DNA of 11,499 nt from JBELHJ01 sp042091495 (GTDB lineage: Bacteria; Bacteroidota; Bacteroidia; Flavobacteriales; Flavobacteriaceae). The DNA lies in NCBI GenBank assembly GCA_042091495.1, contig JBELHJ010000064.1:1-11499 (forward strand), given 5' to 3'. A program made the position numbers and the translations under genes. The notes beneath the pieces were generated by a model. That model was given only the letters and a program-made list of their open reading frames with translations. It did no database searches and was not told where the DNA came from. Below, piece after piece: positions 1 to 6,110 of this stretch (position 1 is the stretch's first letter; every line of letters begins with the position of its first letter).

Positions 1-689
1 TTTATTTTGATACAGATCAATGGACCATAAGAAAAGATGCTGAGATAGAACTTCAAAAAGTAATTGCAGTTTTAAAAAAATATCCTGATATGAAAATTGA
101 TGTTCGCTCACATACAGATAGCCGTTCTGATTACAATTACAATATGAGTTTATCTGAAAAAAGAGCTATTTCTACTGTAAATTACATCGTAAATAATGGA
201 ATAGATAAATCCAGAGTAGGCGGAAAGGGTTATGGTGAATCAGAACTTATTAACGGTTGTAAGGATGGCGTTCCATGTTCCGATCAAGATCACCAACAAA
301 ACAGACGTTCGGAATTCATTGTATTAAATGAAAATCAAACACCTCAAAATCTTCGTTCTAGTATTAATAAACGCGTTATTGCATCTAGTAATAAAGTTAT
401 TACCTTTAAATGGCTGACTAATGAAAACCTTGAAGTTTATGATTTTAGTCAATTTAATGAATCTTTAACTTATACTGTTCAAATAGCTGCATCAAGTGTA
501 CACAGTCATTTGGCTTCTTTTAATAATATTGATGCCGTATACTATTTTGATTATGCCGACGGATATAGGCGATATTACTCCGGTCAGTTTGCATCCAAAG
601 AAAGAGCAAGTATTTATAAAAATTATTTAAAAGACAAAGGATATAGTGATGTATGGATTGTAACATTAAAAGGCAATAAACGTTTGTAA
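1..689 (+). CDS. OmpA-family outer-membrane/peptidoglycan-binding protein with SPOR-like C-terminus (5' partial)
   Basis: The reading frame is open from base 3, so the gene starts outside the window; the ATG at base 90 is internal. The visible part opens with YFDTDQWTIRKDA, the start of an OmpA C-terminal domain, followed by HTDSR and NMSLSEKRA. The Asp of HTD and the Arg of EKRA correspond to the pair that binds diaminopimelate of peptidoglycan in this family. A Cys pair (GCKDGVPC) and NRRSEF close the domain, as is usual in Bacteroidota. The last ~70 residues (YTVQIAA, then YRRYYSGQF and YSDVWIV) resemble a SPOR-type repeat, another glycan-binding fold; that is my inference from pattern. 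The likely role is anchoring the outer membrane to the wall; Bacteroidota relatives often carry TPR and beta-propeller repeats upstream, which cannot be checked here. The stop codon abuts the stop of the convergent gene with no base between. Confidence 0.88.
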   Translation, partial: YFDTDQWTIRKDAEIELQKVIAVLKKYPDMKIDVRSHTDSRSDYNYNMSLSEKRAISTVNYIVNNGIDKSRVGGKGYGESELINGCKDGVPCSDQDHQQNRRSEFIVLNENQTPQNLRSSINKRVIASSNKVITFKWLTNENLEVYDFSQFNESLTYTVQIAASSVHSHLASFNNIDAVYYFDYADGYRRYYSGQFASKERASIYKNYLKDKGYSDVWIVTLKGNKRL

Positions 690-1694
690 TTATTGATTTG
701 CTTTTATAAAGTCTGTAATTAAATAAGTGATTAATTTCCCTATCCTATTTTCAGGCGAATTTGATGCCATTCCCTCACAAATATGGAAATAAAGTACATT
801 TTTATTAGTGCTATAGTCGTGTATTAATCTTCTTATTGTTGATGTTTCAAAACCAACTGGGGATTGGGCGCTAGAACGAATATTTTTTATGGCATCACAA
901 TCAAGTTCTAATCCAAATTTTCGCTGGCATATAAATTTACGTATTTGATTATAAAGGTCCTCTTTATTTTGTTGACCCTTGACACCCAAAAGTGCTTCAT
1001 AGCTAATATATTTAATGTGATTTTTGTTAGCTATTAATTGCTCTAAGAAGTACTCTGATATATAATTTTCATGAAGACCATATGCAAAGTAATTTTTAAC
1101 AAACCCCTCGTGAAATGCATAAGAAAACCCGTTACCACTATGTCTACCTTCTAATGGTCTAAAATCAGTATGCGCATCTATGTTTAATACATTAATTTTT
1201 TTATTTAATGCTAATGCACATCCTTTAATTATTCCGTAAGAATTATTGTGGCCTCCTCCAATTATAATAGGAATTTTTTTAGCTTTAATTATTGCTTGAG
1301 AAAGAAAAGAGACAGATTTATCAATTTCAGATGTTATGTTTCTTAAATCTTTAATATCCAAAGAATCAATATTTTTATAATAGGCTTTAAAGGAAAGGTG
1401 GCCAAGAACTAAAATTTTATTTGCTTTGATAAACGCATTGTGTTGAATATTTAAAAAGCTTAATAAAAATTTTTTCCAAGTAACCTTTGTTCCTGATATA
1501 CCTAAGTTTGCTCTAACACCTATATCCTCCTTTATACCAAAAATTACATATTTGACATCCAAATCTCTAATTTGTTCGTATATATTATGAGAAGATTTGA
1601 GAACTCTTATCTTTTCACCTAGTTTAACTTCACCGGGACGTTTACTAATTAGATCAGTTAACCTATTGATGTTTAACAGTTTAAGGTTTTGCAT
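690..1694 (-). CDS. hutG: Formimidoylglutamase (arginase/ureohydrolase family)
   Basis: 334 residues, the usual length for ureohydrolases. All binuclear-metal motifs are present: GGGHN (His149), DAHTD (Asp173, His175, Asp177) and LELDCD (Asp265, Asp267); Glu307 in CEGMASN fits the late conserved acidic position. The motif GRHSGNGFSYA after DAHTD and the lack of clear arginase substrate-loop features favour formimidoylglutamase, which hydrolyses N-formimidoyl-L-glutamate to glutamate and formamide, the last step of the Hut pathway. The nearby hutI, on the same strand, supports this. It is a cytoplasmic enzyme needing Mn2+. The ATG start at 1694 has no Shine-Dalgarno sequence and I could not find a TAnnTTTG box upstream, so its promoter is unknown. 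Arginase or agmatinase is the main alternative; I judge the family certain and the substrate likely. Confidence 0.8.
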   Translation of the reverse strand: MQNLKLLNINRLTDLISKRPGEVKLGEKIRVLKSSHNIYEQIRDLDVKYVIFGIKEDIGVRANLGISGTKVTWKKFLLSFLNIQHNAFIKANKILVLGHLSFKAYYKNIDSLDIKDLRNITSEIDKSVSFLSQAIIKAKKIPIIIGGGHNNSYGIIKGCALALNKKINVLNIDAHTDFRPLEGRHSGNGFSYAFHEGFVKNYFAYGLHENYISEYFLEQLIANKNHIKYISYEALLGVKGQQNKEDLYNQIRKFICQRKFGLELDCDAIKNIRSSAQSPVGFETSTIRRLIHDYSTNKNVLYFHICEGMASNSPENRIGKLITYLITDFIKANQ

Positions 1695-1734
1695 TAATGA
1701 GGTAAAATTTTTAATAAATTAAAAATACATTTTT

Positions 1735-1768
1735 TTGGTCTACAGATAAGATGATATTTTTAAATTTG
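1735..1768 (+). promoter_or_regulatory. Bacteroidota-type promoter for the coiled-coil gene
   Basis: A -7 box TAAATTTG (1761-1768) matches TAnnTTTG, with TTG at 1735-1737 placed 23 bases upstream as a candidate -33 element. That spacing is at the long end of the known range. The inferred leader to the ATG at 1810 is about 35 bases. Confidence 0.55.
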
Positions 1769-1809
1769 ATACAATCTAAATTAAAAAACACATTTTTAAA
1801 AACTACAAA

Positions 1810-2697
1810 ATGAACAAAGAGATTAATAACAAGCAACCATCAAACCAAAAGATAATTATTGGTATTCTTGCGATATTACTTGTTGGATTAGGCATATTTT
1901 CAGGAGCACTATATTCTGAAAAAAACGAAAATGAACAAATTCTAACAAAAGAAAAACAACAAGTTTTAGCTGATTTAAATGCCCTAACTCTCCAATATGA
2001 TGAAGTTATTGCAGATAACAAGATAGTTAACGACGATTTGATTGATGCCAGAGAAAGAATAGATAACTTAGTAGATTCATTAACCAACTCTCAAAGCAGT
2101 GTCAAGGATCTTATAGGTTACAAAAATTTATACATCAAACTAAAAAAAGAAAAAGAATTACTGTTTGAGGAAAATGAAAGATTAAGAATAGAAAACACCT
2201 CTTTAACTGCTTCACTAGATAGTACGTCAATTCAACTGTATGAGACAAAATTATTCTCTGATGCTTTGCTAGATCAAAATAAAACATTGACAGATGTTGT
2301 TAAAAATGCGTCTTATCTTCAGGTTCTTGGTCTAGATGCTGTTGGTGTTATTGAACGTTCATCTGGTAAATTAATTCCTACAGAGAGGGCAAGAAGAAGC
2401 GATAAGTTAAAAGTTTGTTTTATGATTGCCAAAAACGACCTAGTAGAATCAGGTGATATGGAACTTTATGTTCAAGTTATTGATCCAAAAAATAATGTTC
2501 TAGGGTTAAATAATGAACTTGTTTTTAATGAAGACGTTTTAAACTACAGTTTAATAAGTAGTTTTAACTATGAAAATAATAACTTAGATATTTGTGAGTA
2601 TATAAGTTCGGATGAAAAGTTTGAAACAGGAAATTATACCGTAAACATTTTTAATAAAAATACGTTGTTATCTTCCACTTCACTTACTTTAAAATAA
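1810..2697 (+). CDS. Membrane-anchored coiled-coil protein of unknown function
   Basis: 295 residues. A short charged N-terminus is followed by one hydrophobic segment (about residues 14-35, IIIGILAILLVGLGIF), too long and too far from a cleavage site to look like a normal signal peptide, so an inner-membrane anchor with the rest outside the cytoplasm is likely. Residues ~38-165 are rich in Lys, Glu, Leu and Asn in heptad-like order and should form a long coiled coil. The C-terminal ~125 residues (from ASYLQVLGLDAVGV) look like an all-beta domain with alternating hydrophobic strands (KVCFMIA, MELYVQVIDP, YTVNIF). I recognise the architecture as common in Flavobacteriia, where function is not established, and I do not assign one. 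It sits alone on the plus strand between two minus-strand hut genes, with its own promoter and terminator, so it is not part of the hut pathway by operon logic. ATG start, no Shine-Dalgarno sequence. Confidence 0.85.
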   Translation: MNKEINNKQPSNQKIIIGILAILLVGLGIFSGALYSEKNENEQILTKEKQQVLADLNALTLQYDEVIADNKIVNDDLIDARERIDNLVDSLTNSQSSVKDLIGYKNLYIKLKKEKELLFEENERLRIENTSLTASLDSTSIQLYETKLFSDALLDQNKTLTDVVKNASYLQVLGLDAVGVIERSSGKLIPTERARRSDKLKVCFMIAKNDLVESGDMELYVQVIDPKNNVLGLNNELVFNEDVLNYSLISSFNYENNNLDICEYISSDEKFETGNYTVNIFNKNTLLSSTSLTLK

Positions 2698-2699
2698 TT

Positions 2700-2726
2700 A
2701 AAAGCTGAGATTTTCTCAGCTTTTTT
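2700..2726. terminator. Bidirectional intrinsic terminator between the coiled-coil gene and hutI
   Basis: Perfect 11-bp stem (AAAAGCTGAGA at 2700-2710 with TCTCAGCTTTT at 2714-2724) and a 3-base loop, followed on the plus strand by a T run to 2726. Read on the minus strand it ends in TTTTAATTATTTT, so it can serve both convergent genes. The hutI stop codon (2716-2718) lies inside the right arm. Confidence 0.88.
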
Positions 2727-3957
2727 GTTTAACACCATTTATAATAACTTGCTCTATAACATTGTTGCTAAAGTTATAAGGAATTTCATTATAATGATTT
2801 AAAATTTTAGTAATTATCAGATTTGCTTTTTTGCCTACACTTATACTTCCTAATTGGTCACTAACCCCCATGGCATAAGCTCCATTAATTGTAGCTGCAT
2901 TAATAGCCTCTTCAGGGGTCATTTTCATTTTAATGCAAGCAAGACTCACCACAAAGTTCATGTTATTGGTTGGTGAAGTTCCCGGATTGAAATCACTGGC
3001 TATAGCAACACCTAGGTTGTTTTCCATCATCAGTTTTACAGGAGCATAAGGAATACCTATAAAAAAAGAGCAAGCCGGAAGGGTTGTACATATCGTATTA
3101 CTGTTTTTTAAAGCTTTTATATCATTATTATCTAATAATTCTAAATGGTCAACAGATAAAGCATTGCTATTTATTGCAGTTTTAACACCTCCAATAATAT
3201 TAAATTGATTTGTATGAATTTTTGGTATTAGTCCATAATTCACTCCACAACTAATAATTTTATCCGTATCTGATACCGTAAAATAGCCTTTTTCACAAAA
3301 TACATCAATATAATCAGCTAAATTTTCTTTAGCGACTTTTGGTATTAATTCGTCAGTGATTATTTTAATGTATTCTGATTTATTGTTTTTATATTTTGTT
3401 GGTATGGCATGAGCAGCTAATAAAGTGCTTTTTATTGAAATAGGAGATATTCTCTTAAGTTTATCAATAACTTTAAGCATCTTGATTTCATTTTCCACAT
3501 CTAAACCATAGCCCGACTTTATTTCTATTGCACCAGTTCCCATACTTATAGCTTGATTTAAGCGCTTGATAGCATCCTCAAATAGGGCATTTTCTGATAA
3601 TTTACTTAAAGCCTTTGCTGAATTTAAAATACCTCCACCTTTTCTAGCTATTTCTTCATAGGATAAGCCATTTAACCTATCAACAAATTCATTTGCTCTT
3701 GGTTCTGCAAAAACTAAATGTGTGTGTGAATCATTCCAAGATGGCAAAACAATTTTACCTGTTAGATCATTTATTTGACCATCAAAATCTGCGGGTAAAT
3801 TCTCCATTAGGCCATAATCTTCAATTAAGCCATTTTTAATGATTAAATAAGCATTCTCTAGGCATGGAAGATTTTTCATATCCAACCCATCAATTTTTGG
3901 AATATGTTTAGCTCTAACTTGGACTAACTGATTAATATTTGTGAAGAGTGTTTTCAA
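2716..3957 (-). CDS. hutI: Imidazolonepropionase
   Basis: 413 residues, normal length for this amidohydrolase. It opens the imidazolone ring of 4-imidazolone-5-propanoate to give N-formimidoyl-glutamate, the third step of histidine degradation. Metal ligands expected from the family are all present: HTH (His78, His80), IHTN (His248) and ASDFNPG (Asp322). Other hallmarks are EPRANEF, EIKSGYGL, AAHAIP, SVDHLE and TSPTNNM. The product feeds the hutG enzyme, encoded on the same strand but separated by the opposite-strand coiled-coil gene. The start is a TTG at 3957: the next in-frame ATG would be codon 27, inside the conserved N-terminal strand, and no ATG lies upstream in frame. The TTG is only six bases past the T run of the fumC terminator, so no room remains for a normal promoter downstream of that hairpin. 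The stop lies in the shared terminator at 2700-2726. Confidence 0.95.
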   Translation of the reverse strand: MKTLFTNINQLVQVRAKHIPKIDGLDMKNLPCLENAYLIIKNGLIEDYGLMENLPADFDGQINDLTGKIVLPSWNDSHTHLVFAEPRANEFVDRLNGLSYEEIARKGGGILNSAKALSKLSENALFEDAIKRLNQAISMGTGAIEIKSGYGLDVENEIKMLKVIDKLKRISPISIKSTLLAAHAIPTKYKNNKSEYIKIITDELIPKVAKENLADYIDVFCEKGYFTVSDTDKIISCGVNYGLIPKIHTNQFNIIGGVKTAINSNALSVDHLELLDNNDIKALKNSNTICTTLPACSFFIGIPYAPVKLMMENNLGVAIASDFNPGTSPTNNMNFVVSLACIKMKMTPEEAINAATINGAYAMGVSDQLGSISVGKKANLIITKILNHYNEIPYNFSNNVIEQVIINGVKQKS

Positions 3958-3963
3958 ATTATC

Positions 3964-4000
3964 AAAAAAAAACGTTAACTGATTTTAAAGTTAACGTTTT
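3964..4000 (-). terminator. Intrinsic terminator of fumC, just upstream of hutI
   Basis: Perfect 12-bp stem, AAAACGTTAACT (3969-3980) with AGTTAACGTTTT (3989-4000), loop of 8 bases. On the minus strand it runs into a stretch of nine T (3972-3964), the classic form. It begins 21 bases after the fumC stop and ends six bases before the hutI start, so any hutI transcript from further upstream must pass through it. Confidence 0.9.
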
Positions 4001-4021
4001 AAAATATAAATAAATATATTA

Positions 4022-5419
4022 TTAGCTTAAGCTTCCAACCATATCTTCAGGTTTAACCCATGCATCATACTCATCTTCAGTTACATAGCCTAAATTAATA
4101 GCTTCTTCTTTAAGTGTAGTGCCATTTTTGTGGGCCGTGTTAGCAATTTCAGCAGCTTTATAATAACCAATCTTAGTGTTAAGTGCAGTTACTAGCATTA
4201 AAGAATTATTAAGTAATGTGTTTATAATTTTGTGATTAGGTTCAATGCCTAAGGCACAATGTAAATTAAAACTCTTACAAGCGTCACCAAGTAATTGCGC
4301 TGATTCAATGACATTTTTAGCCATCAATGGTTTGAATACGTTTAATTCATAATGCCCTTGCGTACCACCAACAGTCACTGCAACATCGTTACCTATAATT
4401 TGAGCACATACCATTGTAGTCGCCTCACATTGTGTTGGATTGACCTTTCCTGGCATTATAGAACTCCCCGGCTCATTTGCAGGAATAATTAATTCTCCAA
4501 TGCCACTTCTAGGACCTGAGGCCATTAAGCGTATGTCATTAGCAATTTTATTTAGTGATACAGCGATTTGCTTAAGAGCTCCATGTGATTCAACTAAAGC
4601 ATCATGAGCAGCTAACGCTTCAAATTTATTAGGAGCAGTTACAAATGGAAATCCTGTAAATTCAGCAATATATTTAGCAACTAAAACATCATATCCTTTA
4701 GGTGTATTCAAACCCGTTCCTACAGCAGTTCCTCCTAAAGCCAATTCAGATAAGTGTGAAAGTGTATTTTTTAAAGCTTTAATACCATGATCTAGTTGTG
4801 AAACATATCCAGAAAACTCTTGTCCAAGTGTTAAAGGTGTGGCATCCATTAAATGAGTTCTTCCAATTTTTACAACATTTTTAAAGTCTTTAGATTTTAA
4901 TTCAAATGTTGCTTTTAGTGATTCTATACATGGAATTGTATGTTCAACTATTTTTTTATAAGCTGCTATATGCATTCCAGTAGGGAAGGTGTCATTTGAG
5001 GATTGTGATTTGTTGACATCATCATTGGGTTGAATTGTTTTTTCACCCTCTCCAACAATTTTTCCTGCTAATTGGTGAGCTCTATTTGCAATAACTTCAT
5101 TAACATTCATATTGCTTTGAGTACCAGATCCTGTCTGCCAAACTACTAACGGAAATTGATCATCATGTTTCCCTTCTAAAATTTCGTCACAGACCTTTCC
5201 TATTAATTCTTTTTTAGTTGCCTCTAATACTCCCAAGTCGAAATTAGTAAATGCGGCTGCTTTTTTTAAGTAGGCAAATCCGTATACAATTTCTAAAGGC
5301 ATTGAACCGCTTGGACCTATTTTAAAATTATTTCTTGATCGTTCCGTTTGGGCTCCCCATAATTTATTTGAAGGAACTTTTACTTCACCCATGGTGTCTT
5401 TTTCTATTCTGTAGCTCAT
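4022..5419 (-). CDS. fumC: Fumarate hydratase class II
   Basis: 465 residues, full length for the iron-independent, homotetrameric fumarase that interconverts fumarate and L-malate in the TCA cycle. The superfamily signature GSSIMPGKVNP is intact, with Ser319 as the expected catalytic base (Ser318 in E. coli numbering), and GRTHLMDATPL supplies His189. QTGSGTQSNMNVNEV and KSQSSNDTFPT are the other two conserved regions of the composite active site. These, with TQCEA after the signature and the N-terminal ERSRNNF, distinguish it from aspartase and argininosuccinate lyase. ATG start with no Shine-Dalgarno sequence, preceded by a TAAATTTG box about 20 bases upstream. It is probably transcribed alone, with a strong terminator after it, though read-through would reach hutI; fumarase is not part of the Hut pathway. 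Confidence 0.97.
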   Translation of the reverse strand: MSYRIEKDTMGEVKVPSNKLWGAQTERSRNNFKIGPSGSMPLEIVYGFAYLKKAAAFTNFDLGVLEATKKELIGKVCDEILEGKHDDQFPLVVWQTGSGTQSNMNVNEVIANRAHQLAGKIVGEGEKTIQPNDDVNKSQSSNDTFPTGMHIAAYKKIVEHTIPCIESLKATFELKSKDFKNVVKIGRTHLMDATPLTLGQEFSGYVSQLDHGIKALKNTLSHLSELALGGTAVGTGLNTPKGYDVLVAKYIAEFTGFPFVTAPNKFEALAAHDALVESHGALKQIAVSLNKIANDIRLMASGPRSGIGELIIPANEPGSSIMPGKVNPTQCEATTMVCAQIIGNDVAVTVGGTQGHYELNVFKPLMAKNVIESAQLLGDACKSFNLHCALGIEPNHKIINTLLNNSLMLVTALNTKIGYYKAAEIANTAHKNGTTLKEEAINLGYVTEDEYDAWVKPEDMVGSLS

Positions 5420-5438
5420 TGTCTATAATTTTGTGTTA

Positions 5439-5446
5439 CAAATTTA
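5439..5446 (-). promoter_or_regulatory. -7 promoter box of fumC
   Basis: Minus-strand TAAATTTG matches the Bacteroidota TAnnTTTG consensus and ends 20 bases before the fumC ATG. I found no TTG at the expected -33 distance, so only half of the promoter is supported. Confidence 0.5.
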
Positions 5447-5503
5447 TTGTTTTAATACGATTTAATAAAGTTTAGTTACAATCAAAAAATCAAATAATCA
5501 ATG

Positions 5504-5534
5504 TTGCTTAAACAATAGTATTGTTATATATTTG
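5504..5534 (+). promoter_or_regulatory. Complete Bacteroidota promoter for the 54-residue membrane protein
   Basis: TTG (5504-5506), 20-base spacer, then TATATTTG (5527-5534), matching the -33 TTG and -7 TAnnTTTG elements at the usual spacing. The box overlaps an in-frame TTG codon at 5532, which argues against that TTG as start codon and for the ATG at 5562, leaving a leader of roughly 20 bases. Confidence 0.75.
5511..5525. promoter_or_regulatory. Operator-like palindrome within the promoter spacer
   Basis: AACAATAGTATTGTT is a perfect 7-bp inverted repeat about a single central G. It lies wholly between the -33 and -7 elements of the plus-strand promoter, a place where a bound dimeric regulator would block RNA polymerase. 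The role as operator is inference only. Confidence 0.4.
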
Positions 5535-5561
5535 TCAAAAATTTTAAATAGATATAATAAC

Positions 5562-5726
5562 ATGTTCGAATTTGATCAATATTTAGGTTTTTTAGCGTTT
5601 TTAACCATCCTCACTATTGGATTTTGGTTAATGATTTTTCTCCTAACTTTTGTTATACCTTATTGGGTAGGTGGTGCTTTAGTTGAACGTGTCAAAGAAA
5701 TTATAGATTCAAAGAAAAATAAATAA
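5562..5726 (+). CDS. Small membrane protein of unknown function (54 residues)
   Basis: 54 residues from the ATG at 5562. An in-frame TTG at 5532 would add ten residues, but it sits inside the -7 promoter box, so the shorter form is chosen. After a short acidic start (MFEFDQ) a long hydrophobic stretch runs over residues ~8-37 (FLAFLTILTIGFWLMIFLLTF is its core), long enough for one slanted or two short membrane passes, followed by VIPYWVGGALVERVKEI and a basic end (DSKKNK). By the positive-inside rule the C-terminus is probably cytoplasmic. I do not recognise the family. The open frame is supported by signals on both sides: a full promoter upstream and a perfect terminator starting at the stop codon, so it is a single-gene transcript. 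It is not in an operon with either neighbour, which lie on the other strand. Confidence 0.72.
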   Translation: MFEFDQYLGFLAFLTILTIGFWLMIFLLTFVIPYWVGGALVERVKEIIDSKKNK

Positions 5727-5756
5727 AAAAAGCACTCAATATTGAGTGCTTTTTTT
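5725..5756. terminator. Palindromic bidirectional terminator
   Basis: AGCACTCAATATTGAGTGCT (5731-5750) is a perfect palindrome flanked by A6 on the left and T6 on the right, so either strand gives a GC-containing stem with a U tail. It serves the 54-residue protein gene on the plus strand and the prfB-arsC transcript on the minus strand, whose last stop codon is at 5759-5761. Confidence 0.92.
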
Positions 5757-5758
5757 AT

Positions 5759-6100
5759 TTAAAATAGCTTTTTTATAAGTTCTGGTGGTCGTCCCACTAT
5801 GCCTTTGTTTTTGTTAATTACTATGGGGCGCTCAATTAATTTAGGATTATCAACCATTATTTTTATTAAATCATTGTCTGTTAGTTGTTTTGATTTATAA
5901 TTGGTTTTCCAAATACTTTCATTTTTTCTAACCAATACTTCTGGTTTTATTTTTAAGACATCAATTATAGTTTTTAATTCGTCTGCATTTAAAGTTTCAT
6001 CTAAATACTTTCTAATGTTAAATTTAATATTTAAGTCTTCTAAAATAGCTAATCCCTCTCTAGATTTTTTACATCGTGGATTGTGATATATGGTAATCAT
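5759..6100 (-). CDS. arsC: ArsC/Spx-family thioredoxin-fold reductase (glutaredoxin-type arsenate reductase)
   Basis: 113 residues, a little shorter than E. coli ArsC (141). The N-terminus MITIYHNPRCKKSREGL is the ArsC-family CX3S-like start with Cys10 as the expected nucleophile. Arg58, Arg91 (LIERPIV) and Arg104 (VGRPPE) lie at the positions of the three arginines that bind arsenate in the E. coli enzyme, which favours a true reductase over Spx or YffB-type members. The family reduces arsenate to arsenite using glutaredoxin and glutathione. No arsR, arsenite pump or other ars gene is nearby, so the in vivo substrate is uncertain. It begins ten bases after the prfB stop on the same strand and so is probably co-transcribed with prfB; the shared transcript ends at the terminator at 5725-5756. 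ATG start, no Shine-Dalgarno sequence. Confidence 0.85.
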   Translation of the reverse strand: MITIYHNPRCKKSREGLAILEDLNIKFNIRKYLDETLNADELKTIIDVLKIKPEVLVRKNESIWKTNYKSKQLTDNDLIKIMVDNPKLIERPIVINKNKGIVGRPPELIKKLF

Positions 6101-6110
6101 TTATTAAAAA

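Noticed and set aside
1707..1726. 9-bp AT-only inverted repeat in the hutG/coiled-coil spacer
   Set aside because: Made only of A and T with a 2-base loop in very AT-rich DNA; expected by chance and would be unstable as RNA.
1803..2087. Open frame on the minus strand opposite the coiled-coil gene
   Set aside because: It lies entirely antisense to a well-supported gene, has a serine/phenylalanine-rich composition typical of the reverse of Lys/Glu-rich codons, and has no promoter.
5532..5561. TTG at 5532 as start of the small membrane protein
   Set aside because: The TTG overlaps the -7 promoter box TATATTTG, so it would be upstream of the transcription start; the ATG at 5562 directly precedes the conserved-looking part.
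5901..6086. Plus-strand open frame opposite arsC
   Set aside because: Antisense shadow of a recognised gene; no family resemblance and no promoter.
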